Positions 1 through 7,472 of a stretch of 64,000 bases of DNA are shown in pieces. Position 1 is the stretch's first letter, and every line of letters begins with the position of its first letter. Under the pieces are notes generated by a model, which was given only the letters and a program-made list of their open reading frames with translations, searched no databases and was not told where the DNA came from. Made by a program: the position numbers and the translations under genes. The DNA comes from Armatimonadota bacterium (GTDB lineage Bacteria; Sysuimicrobiota; Sysuimicrobiia; Sysuimicrobiales; Humicultoraceae), in assembly GCA_016869025.1 (NCBI GenBank), contig VGFA01000007.1, positions 1 through 64,000 of the forward strand, in the 5' to 3' direction.

Positions 1-367
1 TAAGCACCGCGGTCAGCACCAGGTGCAGGCCGCTCCCCCGCCACAGCGCCCATCCCACCGCCATGATCAGGAGTCCACCGTACGCGGGGTGGCGCGTACG
101 CGCGTAGAGGCCGGTCTGCACAAACGTACCCCTGCGACGCGGCCGGGGCAGGATAGTCAGGCTGGGACCGAGTTCATACAGCGCGCGCAGGCCCAGCCAT
201 CCTCCCGCGATGACCAGCAGCACACCGAGTGGCACCCAGAGCGCACGAGACGGCGCGGTCCAGCGCCACGCGGGCGGCGCCAGCGCCACCGCTGCCATCA
301 AGATCAACTGCCCGATAACCAGCCACTCGCCGCGTGTGCCCTTCCACCAGGGCGGGCAGCCGCTCAT
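1..367 (-). CDS. Isoprenylcysteine carboxyl methyltransferase-like membrane protein (3' end outside window)
   Basis: The reading frame runs from an ATG at 367 off the left edge, giving 122 residues without a stop. It has hydrophobic segments at about residues 17-33 and 44-60. A following stretch (TGLYARTRHPAYGG, near residues 87-100) matches the conserved G-x-Y-x-x-x-R-H-P-x-Y core of the ICMT/PEMT-type integral-membrane methyltransferases, which use SAM. The ATG overlaps the stop of the upstream AlkD-like gene by 4 bases (ATGA), so the two are probably translationally coupled. The bacterial substrate is not predictable; many such proteins are annotated only as methyltransferase family. Confidence 0.75.
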   Translation of the reverse strand, partial: MSGCPPWWKGTRGEWLVIGQLILMAAVALAPPAWRWTAPSRALWVPLGVLLVIAGGWLGLRALYELGPSLTILPRPRRRGTFVQTGLYARTRHPAYGGLLIMAVGWALWRGSGLHLVLTAVL

Positions 368-1170
368 GGTTTGCCTCCCTGCGGGCGCGAGGATCGCTGC
401 CGGGGCCGGCCCAAGACCCGGCGGCGATGCGCCGAGGACAGGTTCTCGCACGCGTAACGCAGCACCAGCCGCGTGGTTCGATCGCGGTTCGCCACCAGGT
501 AAGTCACGACCTCGCCGGCCTTCTTCTTCGTCGCTTCCTTCAGCAACCATCCGACCCCTTTCTGTACCATTAGGTCGGCATCGCCGAGCAGCCGGTCTGC
601 CATGCCAAGGATCTCGGGCAGGTGCTCGCCGGTCCGCGCCAGTGGGATCATACTGACCGCGGCTGCGCGGCGGCGCCACCGATGGCGGCTGCGCGCCCAG
701 GGGACGAGCCGACGGATCAGCGCCGGGTGGTCGCGGACCAGCGGCCCGATGATCTGGCAGCACAGCGAGTCGCAACTCGCCCAATCGTTGAGGAAGCTGA
801 CCCATCGGTCGAAGGTGCCGAAGTGCGCCGGGGCCAGGTGACGGCCGAATCGCTCCAGGATGCGAACGGCGAGCGCCGCCTCGTCCATGTTGCCCGAGCG
901 ATAGAGGCCGCCCGCGATCCGCAGGGCCGCCGGCAGCCCGCCGCGTGCGGCGGGCTTCGATCCGGCGCGTTCGACCGCGCGGAGGCGTGGCTCCCTGGCC
1001 TGCCCCACCCGAAGCGCCGCCGCGGCGTCGCGGGCGAACCCGTCGAGCAGCGTCCGGCGCACACCGTAGGTCTTGACACCGTCGGTGAAGTAGCGCCGGG
1101 CCCCGGCGGCGTTGATGGGGTCGGCATGGGCGCGGAGCAGGGCTCGCAGCGATGCGACAGAGACTGACAC
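364..1170 (-). CDS. DNA alkylation repair protein, AlkD-like HEAT-repeat glycosylase
   Basis: This 268-residue protein resembles AlkD-type DNA glycosylases, which excise bulky or positively charged alkylated bases using a HEAT-repeat solenoid. Trp130 and Asp134 in the WASCD motif and Trp208 in the GVGWLLKE motif correspond by spacing and context to the DNA-cradling Trp, catalytic Asp and second Trp of AlkD. I chose the GTG at 1170 because GGAGG lies six bases upstream; an open frame continues further upstream but has no comparable ribosome site. The C-terminal tail is Arg/Ser-rich. The gene overlaps the methyltransferase downstream by 4 bases and is divergent from the HlyD gene, with about 177 bp between. 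Confidence 0.88.
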   Translation of the reverse strand: MSVSVASLRALLRAHADPINAAGARRYFTDGVKTYGVRRTLLDGFARDAAAALRVGQAREPRLRAVERAGSKPAARGGLPAALRIAGGLYRSGNMDEAALAVRILERFGRHLAPAHFGTFDRWVSFLNDWASCDSLCCQIIGPLVRDHPALIRRLVPWARSRHRWRRRAAAVSMIPLARTGEHLPEILGMADRLLGDADLMVQKGVGWLLKEATKKKAGEVVTYLVANRDRTTRLVLRYACENLSSAHRRRVLGRPRQRSSRPQGGKP

Positions 1171-1347
1171 TTTGCACCTCCGGTTTCCATCGGCGGTTGC
1201 GTGGATTGTTCGCGATCCGCCTGAGGATTCCGCCCGGGCCACCGTCCAGCGGGAATGCTGGAGGACCCGGCCCGCCCAGAGGGAGGCGCGGGTCCGGGTC
1301 GAACTCGCCAGGGAGGATCGCAATCCGCAGCACCCGGGAGGCAGGGC

Positions 1348-2763
1348 GTGAAACGCGGTCGCGTTATTGTTCTCGTCGTCGCAGGCGTCGTTGCTGCTGG
1401 CGTGCTCTATCAGATCAGCGCTCCCTGGCGGGCCACCGCCGTGGACCTCACGCCGGTTGAGCGGGGATCGCTCTCCGACTCCCTGGCCGTCACCGGGATG
1501 GTCGAGGCGCGGACCGTGACGGTGTCGCCGAAGGTGCCGGGGCGGGTACGGGCCGTACACGCGGCGAGCGGCGACGAGGTGCCCGCCGGTCGGATCCTCA
1601 TCGATCTGGACAACGAGGAAATGGCCGCGCGCGTGGACGAGGCTACGGCGGCCGTTTCAGCGGCCCGGGCCCGCCGGGATCAGGCCGCCGCGGCCCTGGA
1701 GGTGCAGCGCGCAGCGGCTGCCGCCCGCATGGCACAGGCCGAGGCCGAGCTGGCAGCTGCCCGGGCGCAGCGTGACAAGGCGCGCGCCGGCGCCAGGCCG
1801 CAGGAGCGGCAGCAGGCTGCATCCCGCGTGGCGCAGGCGAAGGTGGCGCTCGACCAGGCCCGGCGCGAGCACCAGCGCGTGCGCGATCTCGTGGCCAGGG
1901 GCGCACTCCCGCAGAGCGCGCTCGACGCCGCGCGCGCCGCCGAGGAGACCGCGCAGTCACAGTACGATGCCGCGCTGCAGGCTCAGAGCCTCGTCGAGGC
2001 CGGAGCGCAGGCCGAGGACATAGCCACGGCCGAGGCGCGCGTGCGCCAGGCCGAGGCCGCAGTTGCCGCCGCCCGGGCTGCGGCCGCAGAGGAGCGCATC
2101 CGCGAGGCCGATCTCGCCACGGCCCGCGCCGCTGTTGGGCAGGCCGAGGCGGCGCTGCGCGCCGCGAGGGCGCAACTGGCTTCTGCCACGATCACCGCGC
2201 CGATCGCAGGCACGGTCGTGCGCAAGAACGTCGAAGTCGGAGAACTGGTCACGCCCGGCGCCTCGCTGCTCGCGCTCGCCGACCTGCGCGAGGTCTGGGT
2301 GACCGTGGACCTGGCCGCCGGCGACGTCGCCAAGGTCCGCGTGGGGCAGGATCTCGAGGTGCGCTCGGACGCCTATCCCGGCCGCGTCTTCCCGGCAAAG
2401 GTCACGGAACTCTCCCGCGTGGCCGATCCCAGGTTCGGCGTGGGGCAGGCCTGGTCCATCCGCGCGAAGGTCGCCCTGACCGACCCTGACCGGCTGCTGC
2501 GGCCTGGGGTGCAGGTGGACATCGAGGGGACCGGGATCGTCGCGGCCGATGCGCTCCTGGTGCCGGCGACGGCCATCGTGACCCGCCTCGAGCGCACTGG
2601 GGTGTTCGTGGTTGCCGGGGGGATCGCCCGGCTCCGACCAGTCGAGATAGGCGTGCGTACGTCGAAGCAGGTGCAGGTGCTCAGCGGAGTGGAGGTCGGC
2701 GATCGGGTGGTGGGGACTCCCCCGGAGGGTCTTCGGGACGGGATGCGGGTGAGAACAAGGTAG
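1348..2763 (+). CDS. HlyD/MacA-type periplasmic adaptor (membrane fusion) protein
   Basis: A 471-residue membrane fusion protein of tripartite efflux systems. An N-terminal membrane anchor (about residues 5-22) is followed by the first half of a lipoyl domain. A very long Ala/Arg/Glu-rich coiled-coil hairpin spans about 90-285. The second lipoyl half carries the typical TITAPIAGTV motif, and beta-barrel and membrane-proximal domains follow. The start is the GTG at 1348 with GGGAGG six to twelve bases upstream. No inner-membrane ABC or RND partner is adjacent; the ABC-2 operon at 10382-13769 is on the other strand. The adaptor therefore appears orphaned in this window. An envelope with an outer membrane is implied but not proven. 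Confidence 0.9.
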   Translation: MKRGRVIVLVVAGVVAAGVLYQISAPWRATAVDLTPVERGSLSDSLAVTGMVEARTVTVSPKVPGRVRAVHAASGDEVPAGRILIDLDNEEMAARVDEATAAVSAARARRDQAAAALEVQRAAAAARMAQAEAELAAARAQRDKARAGARPQERQQAASRVAQAKVALDQARREHQRVRDLVARGALPQSALDAARAAEETAQSQYDAALQAQSLVEAGAQAEDIATAEARVRQAEAAVAAARAAAAEERIREADLATARAAVGQAEAALRAARAQLASATITAPIAGTVVRKNVEVGELVTPGASLLALADLREVWVTVDLAAGDVAKVRVGQDLEVRSDAYPGRVFPAKVTELSRVADPRFGVGQAWSIRAKVALTDPDRLLRPGVQVDIEGTGIVAADALLVPATAIVTRLERTGVFVVAGGIARLRPVEIGVRTSKQVQVLSGVEVGDRVVGTPPEGLRDGMRVRTR

Positions 2764-3072
2764 TTCGGGGTGTACCCCGCAGCCTGGCCCGATCGGCTGG
2801 CGGCACCCTAACGTAGTGAGGAAGTGGGAGACAAAGGATTGTAGGGCTGACCAACGGAACCGGGCCGGCGTGAGGGGTGATCGAGGAATGGGACGACCCG
2901 CATGGAGCGCCAGTCAAGCCAGATGGTTCGGCTTACTTCAAGTCCCGCCTGCTCATCACAAGGGCGGGCCGAGTTGGCCGTCGTGTCTTTGTTATCCGAG
3001 CGCGGCAGGCGAAGTGCAAGTTGAGTGATAGCCGGCATCCATGTGCATTTGGGGCCGAAAGGAGCAAACAAG
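2764..3072. other. Intergenic stretch before the cassette-like genes
   Basis: About 309 bp without a gene I can support. A CGGGG-TGTA-CCCCG hairpin lies at about 2766-2779, just after the HlyD stop, but lacks a T tract. The segment GGGCTGACCAACGG near 2844-2857 resembles GGGCTGGCCAACGG at the left end of the attC site at 3488 (13 of 14 bases). It may be a remnant of a second recombination site, but no matching right half is visible. A GTG-initiated frame from 2877 overlaps the next gene and matches nothing I know. Confidence 0.4.
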
Positions 3073-3435
3073 ATGAGTAACAGTGCCCGCAGTGTCTTCG
3101 TATTTGGCCTGTATCTCGCGGTGCTCGGCGTCTTCTTGCTTGTAGCACCGAACATTCTGCTTGGGATGTTTCTCGTTCCCCATACCACTGAAGTATGGAT
3201 TCGTGTCGCCGGAATGCTGGTTCTCTTCTTGGGCTTCTACTACACGCAGGCAGCCCGAAAAGAAATGACCGACTTCTTCCGATGGACGGTCTATGTCCGT
3301 TCCACCGTCATTGTCTTTTTCGCCTCCTTCGTGTTGTTGGGTATGGCTAGTCCACCCCTCCTTCTATTCGGGGCCGTGGACCTGCTGGGAGCCATTTGGA
3401 CAGGCTTGGTATTGCGATCTCCGAAGAACGCGTAG
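3073..3435 (+). CDS. Small four-helix membrane protein, gene-cassette type
   Basis: A 120-residue protein with four predicted membrane segments (about residues 7-28, 41-60, 76-93 and 96-114). I do not recognise a characterised function. The ATG at 3073 follows AAAGGAG, ten to sixteen bases upstream. The gene is followed about 50 bp later by a well-formed attC site, the arrangement expected of an integron gene cassette (one promoterless ORF plus attC). Base composition appears lower in G+C than in flanking genes. The membrane-protein call is firm and the cassette interpretation is inference. Confidence 0.75.
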   Translation: MSNSARSVFVFGLYLAVLGVFLLVAPNILLGMFLVPHTTEVWIRVAGMLVLFLGFYYTQAARKEMTDFFRWTVYVRSTVIVFFASFVLLGMASPPLLLFGAVDLLGAIWTGLVLRSPKNA

Positions 3436-3487
3436 CGAGAATGCGGCTTGCGTTCATATTGCGCGCACCTTCAAGCTATAAGGGGCT

Positions 3488-3557
3488 GGCCAACGGCAGG
3501 TTACAGCCGACGTTGCTCCGCTGCGCCCCGCGACACGGCTGAACCCAACCGTTAGCC
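3488..3557 (+). other. attC: attC recombination site (integron cassette)
   Basis: Seventy bases with imperfect dyad symmetry of attC type. The left core-like box is GGCCAAC (3488-3494) and the right core box is GTTAGCC (3551-3557). Extended arms GGCCAACGG and CCGTTAGCC pair with one mismatch. Inner arms around GGTTACAGCCGACG and CGACACGGCTGAACC pair with one extra unpaired base, as is usual for the extrahelical bases that set strand choice by IntI. A variable loop lies between them. The left core deviates from RYYYAAC at one position. No integrase gene is in the window, so this would be a CALIN-like isolated cassette array. Confidence 0.65.
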
Positions 3558-3563
3558 CAAACC

Positions 3564-4211
3564 GTGGGCGCGGGCTTGTATCTCGCCACACCGGAGAGCG
3601 GATCGGGGCCAGGAGTCCTCGTGCTTCATTCGTGGTGGGGGCTCAACGAGTTCTTCAGGGGCTTCTGCGACCGACTCGCCGGCCAGGGGTTCGTTGCTCT
3701 CGCGCCGGACCTGTTCGACGGCAAGGTTGCGACCACCATCACGCAGGCGAAGGAGCTGCGGGCGAAGACCACCGCAGCACGCAAGGAGTCCGCATACAAG
3801 TACCTGATCCGGATGATCAGTGTGCTCTTGGGCGAGCCTGCGGTTCGCGGGCCCGACATTGGGGTGATCGGCTTCTCAATGGGCGGACACTGGGCCTACT
3901 GGCTCGCGCAGCGCCCTGAGCTGCCGATCGCGGCCACAGTGACCTTCTACGCAGCGCGCAACGGCGACTACGCGACCACTTCCTCGGACTTCCTAGCTCA
4001 CTTCGCCGAGACAGACGAGTGGGTTTCCGCGGCGGGTATCAGGAAGCTCGAGAGGAGCCTGACCGCAGCCGGGAGGACGGTGTTCTTCTACACGTATCCG
4101 GGGACAGGTCACTGGTTCTTCGAGCAAGACCGTGTCGACGCTTTCGACCCTGAGGCGGCGGCACTGGCGTGGGACCGAACGCTGCTCTTCTTGAAGGAGA
4201 GGTTGGGCTAA
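3564..4211 (+). CDS. Dienelactone hydrolase family alpha/beta hydrolase
   Basis: A 215-residue alpha/beta hydrolase. The nucleophile elbow is GFSMGG (Ser near residue 106), so Ser replaces the Cys of classic dienelactone hydrolase. An acid residue in ETDEWV and the histidine of GTGHWF complete a plausible triad. The oxyanion region VLVLHSWWGLN is typical of the family. The GTG at 3564 begins six bases after the attC right core, and no ribosome site is obvious, so the original N-terminus may have been shortened at the recombination site. Its substrate is unknown. Confidence 0.82.
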   Translation: MGAGLYLATPESGSGPGVLVLHSWWGLNEFFRGFCDRLAGQGFVALAPDLFDGKVATTITQAKELRAKTTAARKESAYKYLIRMISVLLGEPAVRGPDIGVIGFSMGGHWAYWLAQRPELPIAATVTFYAARNGDYATTSSDFLAHFAETDEWVSAAGIRKLERSLTAAGRTVFFYTYPGTGHWFFEQDRVDAFDPEAAALAWDRTLLFLKERLG

Positions 4212-4262
4212 CCAGCGCGTCAACCTGACAGCGCGCCCGACTTCGTGCGTACTGTCACCTGG
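4206..4262 (+). other. Possible attC left-half remnant
   Basis: Right after the hydrolase stop, GGCTAAC (4207-4213) is followed by CAGCGCGTCAACC, which resembles the left half of many attC sites. An internal perfect inverted repeat, TGACAG / CTGTCA, encloses a smaller stem-loop. No GTTRRRY box follows at the right distance. I read this as a truncated or decayed site where the next gene fragment joins; the evidence is weak. Confidence 0.3.
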
Positions 4263-4266
4263 CGAG

Positions 4267-4419
4267 GTGGCACGGGTGCCGGAGGTCAAGCGAGCCAAGA
4301 CGGTCTACGAGCTCAAGGTTTCGCTGCGAGGGGCGCAGCCGCTGATTTGGCGTCGGTTCCAGGTGTTGAACGACATCACCTTGTTTCGGCTCCACAACAT
4401 CCTGCAGCTCGTCATGGGA
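4267..4419 (+). pseudogene. Truncated plasmid pRiA4b ORF-3-like protein (N-terminal fragment)
   Basis: The reading frame from GTG 4267 encodes about 50 residues containing YELKVSLRGAQPLIWRRFQV and a following LFRLHNILQLVMG. This is the characteristic N-terminus of pRiA4b ORF-3 family proteins, normally about 180 residues. Homology stops at about 4418, and the rest of the open frame is an out-of-frame reading of the next gene. The family is common on plasmids and in IS-associated cargo; its function is unknown. The fragment is most likely dead. Confidence 0.7.
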
Positions 4420-4430
4420 GGCGCTCGATC

Positions 4431-4841
4431 ATGGAGCAGATCCTCGCAAGATGCGGCTATCGCTGCGACCTGTGTCTGGCGTATCGGCCGAACGTCCAGG
4501 CGAATCCATCAAGCCAGCAGATCCTCAGCGATAGGTGGCACAAGTACTTCGGATTCAGAATTCCCCCAGGAGAAGTCGTGTGCGACGGCTGCATGGCAGA
4601 GGATGGGCGCCTCATTGACCACACGTGTCCGGTCAGGCCGTGCGTCATCGAGAGAGCGCTGCGCTACTGCGCCGAATGTGCTGACTACGGATGTGAGGAA
4701 CTCGCAGAGCGTCTGGTGAACTATGAGGACGTTGCGGCCCGGTTCGGGGCCCCGATCCCGGAGGAAGACCGCGCCAGGTTCATCGCGCCCTACGAGAACA
4801 AGCAGCGTCTTGAGGAGTTGAGAGCGAGGTGGAGTGAGTGA
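4431..4841 (+). CDS. Cysteine-rich DUF3795-like protein
   Basis: A 136-residue protein with many cysteines: CGYRCDLC near residues 8-15, a CDGC pair, CPVRPC and CAECADYGC. This pattern is typical of DUF3795 proteins, which probably bind a metal or an Fe-S cluster; no reaction is assigned to the family. The ATG at 4431 is preceded by GGGAGG eleven to sixteen bases upstream, which falls within the end of the truncated pRiA4b-like fragment. Its stop overlaps the next start by four bases (GTGA), so the two are coupled. Confidence 0.75.
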   Translation: MEQILARCGYRCDLCLAYRPNVQANPSSQQILSDRWHKYFGFRIPPGEVVCDGCMAEDGRLIDHTCPVRPCVIERALRYCAECADYGCEELAERLVNYEDVAARFGAPIPEEDRARFIAPYENKQRLEELRARWSE

Positions 4842-5245
4842 ATAGATTCCTGTTCGCGGGCGCAGCAGCGTTTCTGGTTCTTCACGGACTGATCCATCTT
4901 ATGGGCACAGCCGCATACCTGAAGCTCGGCCGGGTCGAGGCACTTCCGTACAAGACGACGCTACTTGGCGGCGCGTGGCATGTCGGCGACGCGGGCATAC
5001 GGGTTTTCGGGATTCTCTGGCTGGTCCCTGCGGTAGGGTTCGTCTTGTGCGGCATCGCCATATTCGCAGGCTGGGCATGGTGGCCCCGGCTGGTTGGAAT
5101 CATGGCGGCTGTGTCCCTGGTGCTGACGCTATTGGACTGGAGCGTGGCCTACGCCGGAGCCATACGGACGATTCCACCACCCGGGCCCCCGACATTCACT
5201 TCAAGCGCATCACCGCGCGGACGGTTGTCGCAATCCGCAAGCTGA
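4838..5245 (+). CDS. Small membrane protein with an apparently foreign C-terminus
   Basis: The 135-residue frame starts at GTG 4838, overlapping the DUF3795 stop. Residues 1-110 form a hydrophobic protein with four predicted helices, starting with an AAAFLVLHGLIHLMG segment; I know no function. After about residue 109 (position 5165) the sequence becomes Pro/Ser/Arg-rich and stops. The same DNA in another frame encodes an acetyltransferase fragment. The last 25 residues are therefore probably readthrough into unrelated DNA at a recombination junction, and the native C-terminus is lost. Confidence 0.6.
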   Translation: MNRFLFAGAAAFLVLHGLIHLMGTAAYLKLGRVEALPYKTTLLGGAWHVGDAGIRVFGILWLVPAVGFVLCGIAIFAGWAWWPRLVGIMAAVSLVLTLLDWSVAYAGAIRTIPPPGPPTFTSSASPRGRLSQSAS

Positions 5246-5460
5246 GTGGAACCTTCTCTGGAGAGCAGCGGAAGATGGTTGCTGATAACGCGCTCTCCAT
5301 CGCCCAGGCGCACTTCTCCGAGAATGCCTGGATGCGTGCCATCTATGCCGATGACACGCCGGTCGGCTTCCTCATGCTGCACGTTGGCTCCGACTACGAT
5401 GATGGGATTGGCTGCCCTGGAATGTTCCTGTGGCGCTTGACGAGATCGAGCTCGCGCTGA
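5185..5460 (+). pseudogene. GNAT acetyltransferase fragment, truncated at both ends
   Basis: About 85 residues in one frame, beginning DIHFKRITARTV and including SIAQAHFSENAWMRAIYADD and PVGFLML. These match the N-terminal half of a spermidine-type GNAT acetyltransferase. There is no start codon in frame before the homology, and the acetyl-CoA loop half is missing. Homology ends at 5439, after FLWRL. In another frame the following bases encode ALDEIELALKFGG and then stop at 5472-5474, which looks like the tail of a different lost gene. The segment is therefore a join of two gene remnants. Confidence 0.7.
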
Positions 5461-5470
5461 AGTTCGGGGG

Positions 5471-5926
5471 GTGAACCCCATGTACGAGAAATGGCTCGTG
5501 GCCGGCTGGGGGGACATGGACTTCAACTCCCACATGAGAAACACGGCCTACCTGGACAAGTCGGCTGATGTTCGGATGATGTTCTTCTCGGAGAACGGGT
5601 TTCCGATGAGCGAGTTCTACCGGCTCAGGATCGGTCCTGTGGTCATGAAGGACGAGATTGAGTACTACAGGGAAGTCGAGTTGCTGGAGGAGTTGAGGGT
5701 GACTCTGGCCATAGCCGCCCTCGCGGAGGATGGCAGCCACTTTCACATACGCAATGAGTTCTTCAAGCGCGACGGCAAGTTGGCCGCGAAGGTCACAAGT
5801 GTCGGTGGATGGCTCGATCTTGGTACGCGGAGACTGACTATCCCACCGGAGGCATTGACCAGCGCTCTACGGTCGCTTACGCGTACTGATAACTTCCAAG
5901 TCTTGCCTTCAATTGCAAAGGGATGA
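5471..5926 (+). CDS. Hotdog-fold acyl-CoA thioesterase (4HBT/FadM-like)
   Basis: A 151-residue protein with the 4-hydroxybenzoyl-CoA thioesterase-type signature GDMDFNSHMRNTAYLD. The aspartate near residue 17 is the expected catalytic residue. The rest of the hotdog fold follows, with an RIGPVVMKDEIEYYREV strand pair. The GTG at 5471 overlaps the TGA that ends the lost upstream gene remnant (GTGA), so this start is probably the original one; the ATG at 5480 is an alternative. It is the last gene of the mosaic patch and looks intact. The acyl-CoA substrate is unknown. Confidence 0.8.
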   Translation: MNPMYEKWLVAGWGDMDFNSHMRNTAYLDKSADVRMMFFSENGFPMSEFYRLRIGPVVMKDEIEYYREVELLEELRVTLAIAALAEDGSHFHIRNEFFKRDGKLAAKVTSVGGWLDLGTRRLTIPPEALTSALRSLTRTDNFQVLPSIAKG

Positions 5927-5963
5927 TGTCCGGGTACACGGCTGCCTCAGAAGGAGGGTCGTC

Positions 5964-7424
5964 ATGGCGCTGATGACTAGAAACGACTACATCGAAAGCC
6001 TCAGGAGGATGAAGAAGCGCGCGTACATCATGGGCCAGGAGGTCGAGAGCCCGGTGGACCACCCGCTGGTCCGGCCGTCGCTCAACGCATGCGCGATGAC
6101 CTACGAACTGGCCCAGGATCCCGAGTACGCCGACCTGATGCTGGCCACCTCCAACCTGACGGGCCAGACGGTCAACCGGTTCACGCACCTGCACCAGAAT
6201 GCGGCAGACCTGGTGGCGAAGGTGAAGATGCAGCGCCTGCTTGGGCAGAGGACGGGTTGCTGTTTCCAGCGCTGTGTGGGCATGGACGCGTTCAACGCGG
6301 TGGATTCGGTGACCTACGAGATGGACCGGACGCTGGGTACGGAATACCACGCCAGGTTTCGCCGGTACCTGCAGCACGTGCAGGAGCACGATCTGGTGGT
6401 GGACGGCGCGATGACGGACGCGAAGGGCGACCGGCGGCTGAGGCCTTCGAAGCAGGCCGATCCGGACCTGTTCGTGCACATCGTGGAGCGGAAGCCCGAT
6501 GGCATCGTGGTGCGCGGCGCCAAGCTCCACCAGACCGGCGCCTTGAACGCACACGAGATCCTCGTCATGCCCACGCAGACGCTCTCGGAGGAAGACCGGG
6601 ACTATGCCGTCGCATTCGCAGTTCCGGCGGACGCTCCGGGCATTCTCATGATCTGCGGCCGGCAGTCGTCGGACACACGCCGACTCGAAGGCGGCCAGAT
6701 TGACGTGGGCAACCGAGAGTTCGGCGGTCACGAGGCCGTGATCATCTTGGACGAGGTATTCGTCCCCTGGGAGCGGGTCTTCATGGCCGGCGAACACGCC
6801 TTCAGCGGGCTGCTCGTTGAGCGGTTTGCCGGCTACCACCGCCAGAGTTACGGCGGCTGCAAGGCAGGTGTAGGCGACGTGATGATCGGGGCGGCGCAGT
6901 CGCTGGCCCAGTACCAGGGGACGGAGGGGGCGTCGCACATCAAGGACAAGATCGTCGAGATGGTCCACCTCAACGAGACGATGTACGCGTGCGGTATCGC
7001 GTGCTCAGCGGAAGGCAGGCCGACGGCTACCGGCACCTACCTGATTGATCCGCTGCTGGCGAACGTGTGCAAGCTCAACGTGACCCGCTTCCCGTACGAG
7101 ATCGCGCGGCTGGCGCAGGATATCGCAGGCGGCCTGCTTGTCACGTTGCCGTCGGAGAAGGACCTGGCCAACCCCGTCGTGGGCCCCTACCTAGTGAAGT
7201 ACCTGCACAGCGTGGACCGCTACACGACCGAAGAACGCTGCCGGATGCTGCGGTTGCTGGAGAACCTCACGCTGGGGCCGGGAGCGGCGGCCTATCTCAC
7301 CGAGTCAATGCACGGGGCCGGGTCGCCGCAGGCGCAGAGGATCATGCTGGCGCGGCTCGCCGACCTGGAGGATAAGACGCGGTTGGCGCGGAAGCTGGCC
7401 GGCGTCAAGGAGCGCCCAGGGTGA
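5964..7424 (+). CDS. abfD: 4-hydroxybutyryl-CoA dehydratase / vinylacetyl-CoA isomerase
   Basis: A 486-residue protein of the 4-hydroxyphenylacetate 3-hydroxylase/4-hydroxybutyryl-CoA dehydratase superfamily. The cluster ligands of the dehydratase are present: Cys100 and Cys104 (CFQRC), His292 and Cys299. Tyr296 and Lys300 (HRQSYGGCK) sit at the same numbers as in the Clostridium aminobutyricum enzyme (490 residues). This argues for the oxygen-sensitive [4Fe-4S]/FAD dehydratase rather than a flavin monooxygenase. The reaction is 4-hydroxybutyryl-CoA to crotonyl-CoA. The ATG at 5964 follows AAGGAGGG. No CoA transferase or 4-hydroxybutyrate dehydrogenase is nearby, so the pathway partners must lie elsewhere. 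Confidence 0.88.
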   Translation: MALMTRNDYIESLRRMKKRAYIMGQEVESPVDHPLVRPSLNACAMTYELAQDPEYADLMLATSNLTGQTVNRFTHLHQNAADLVAKVKMQRLLGQRTGCCFQRCVGMDAFNAVDSVTYEMDRTLGTEYHARFRRYLQHVQEHDLVVDGAMTDAKGDRRLRPSKQADPDLFVHIVERKPDGIVVRGAKLHQTGALNAHEILVMPTQTLSEEDRDYAVAFAVPADAPGILMICGRQSSDTRRLEGGQIDVGNREFGGHEAVIILDEVFVPWERVFMAGEHAFSGLLVERFAGYHRQSYGGCKAGVGDVMIGAAQSLAQYQGTEGASHIKDKIVEMVHLNETMYACGIACSAEGRPTATGTYLIDPLLANVCKLNVTRFPYEIARLAQDIAGGLLVTLPSEKDLANPVVGPYLVKYLHSVDRYTTEERCRMLRLLENLTLGPGAAAYLTESMHGAGSPQAQRIMLARLADLEDKTRLARKLAGVKERPG

Positions 7425-7472
7425 GGGGCTGGTAGTCGAAGGCGAATCGTATGCCAGGAGGGAGGCTGGGCC

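Noticed and set aside
2766-2779. Short CGGGG/CCCCG hairpin after the HlyD gene as a Rho-independent terminator.
   Set aside because: The stem is only five base pairs and no T tract follows, so it does not meet the usual criteria.
2877-3080. A 67-codon GTG-initiated frame before the cassette membrane protein.
   Set aside because: It overlaps the ribosome site and start of the following gene and matches no family; probably part of the non-coding or recombined flank.
5877-6968. A 363-codon open frame on the minus strand opposite the 4-hydroxybutyryl-CoA dehydratase gene.
   Set aside because: Shadow of a high-G+C gene: Arg/His/Leu-rich translation, no domain, no ribosome site, while the plus strand has every active-site residue of a known enzyme.
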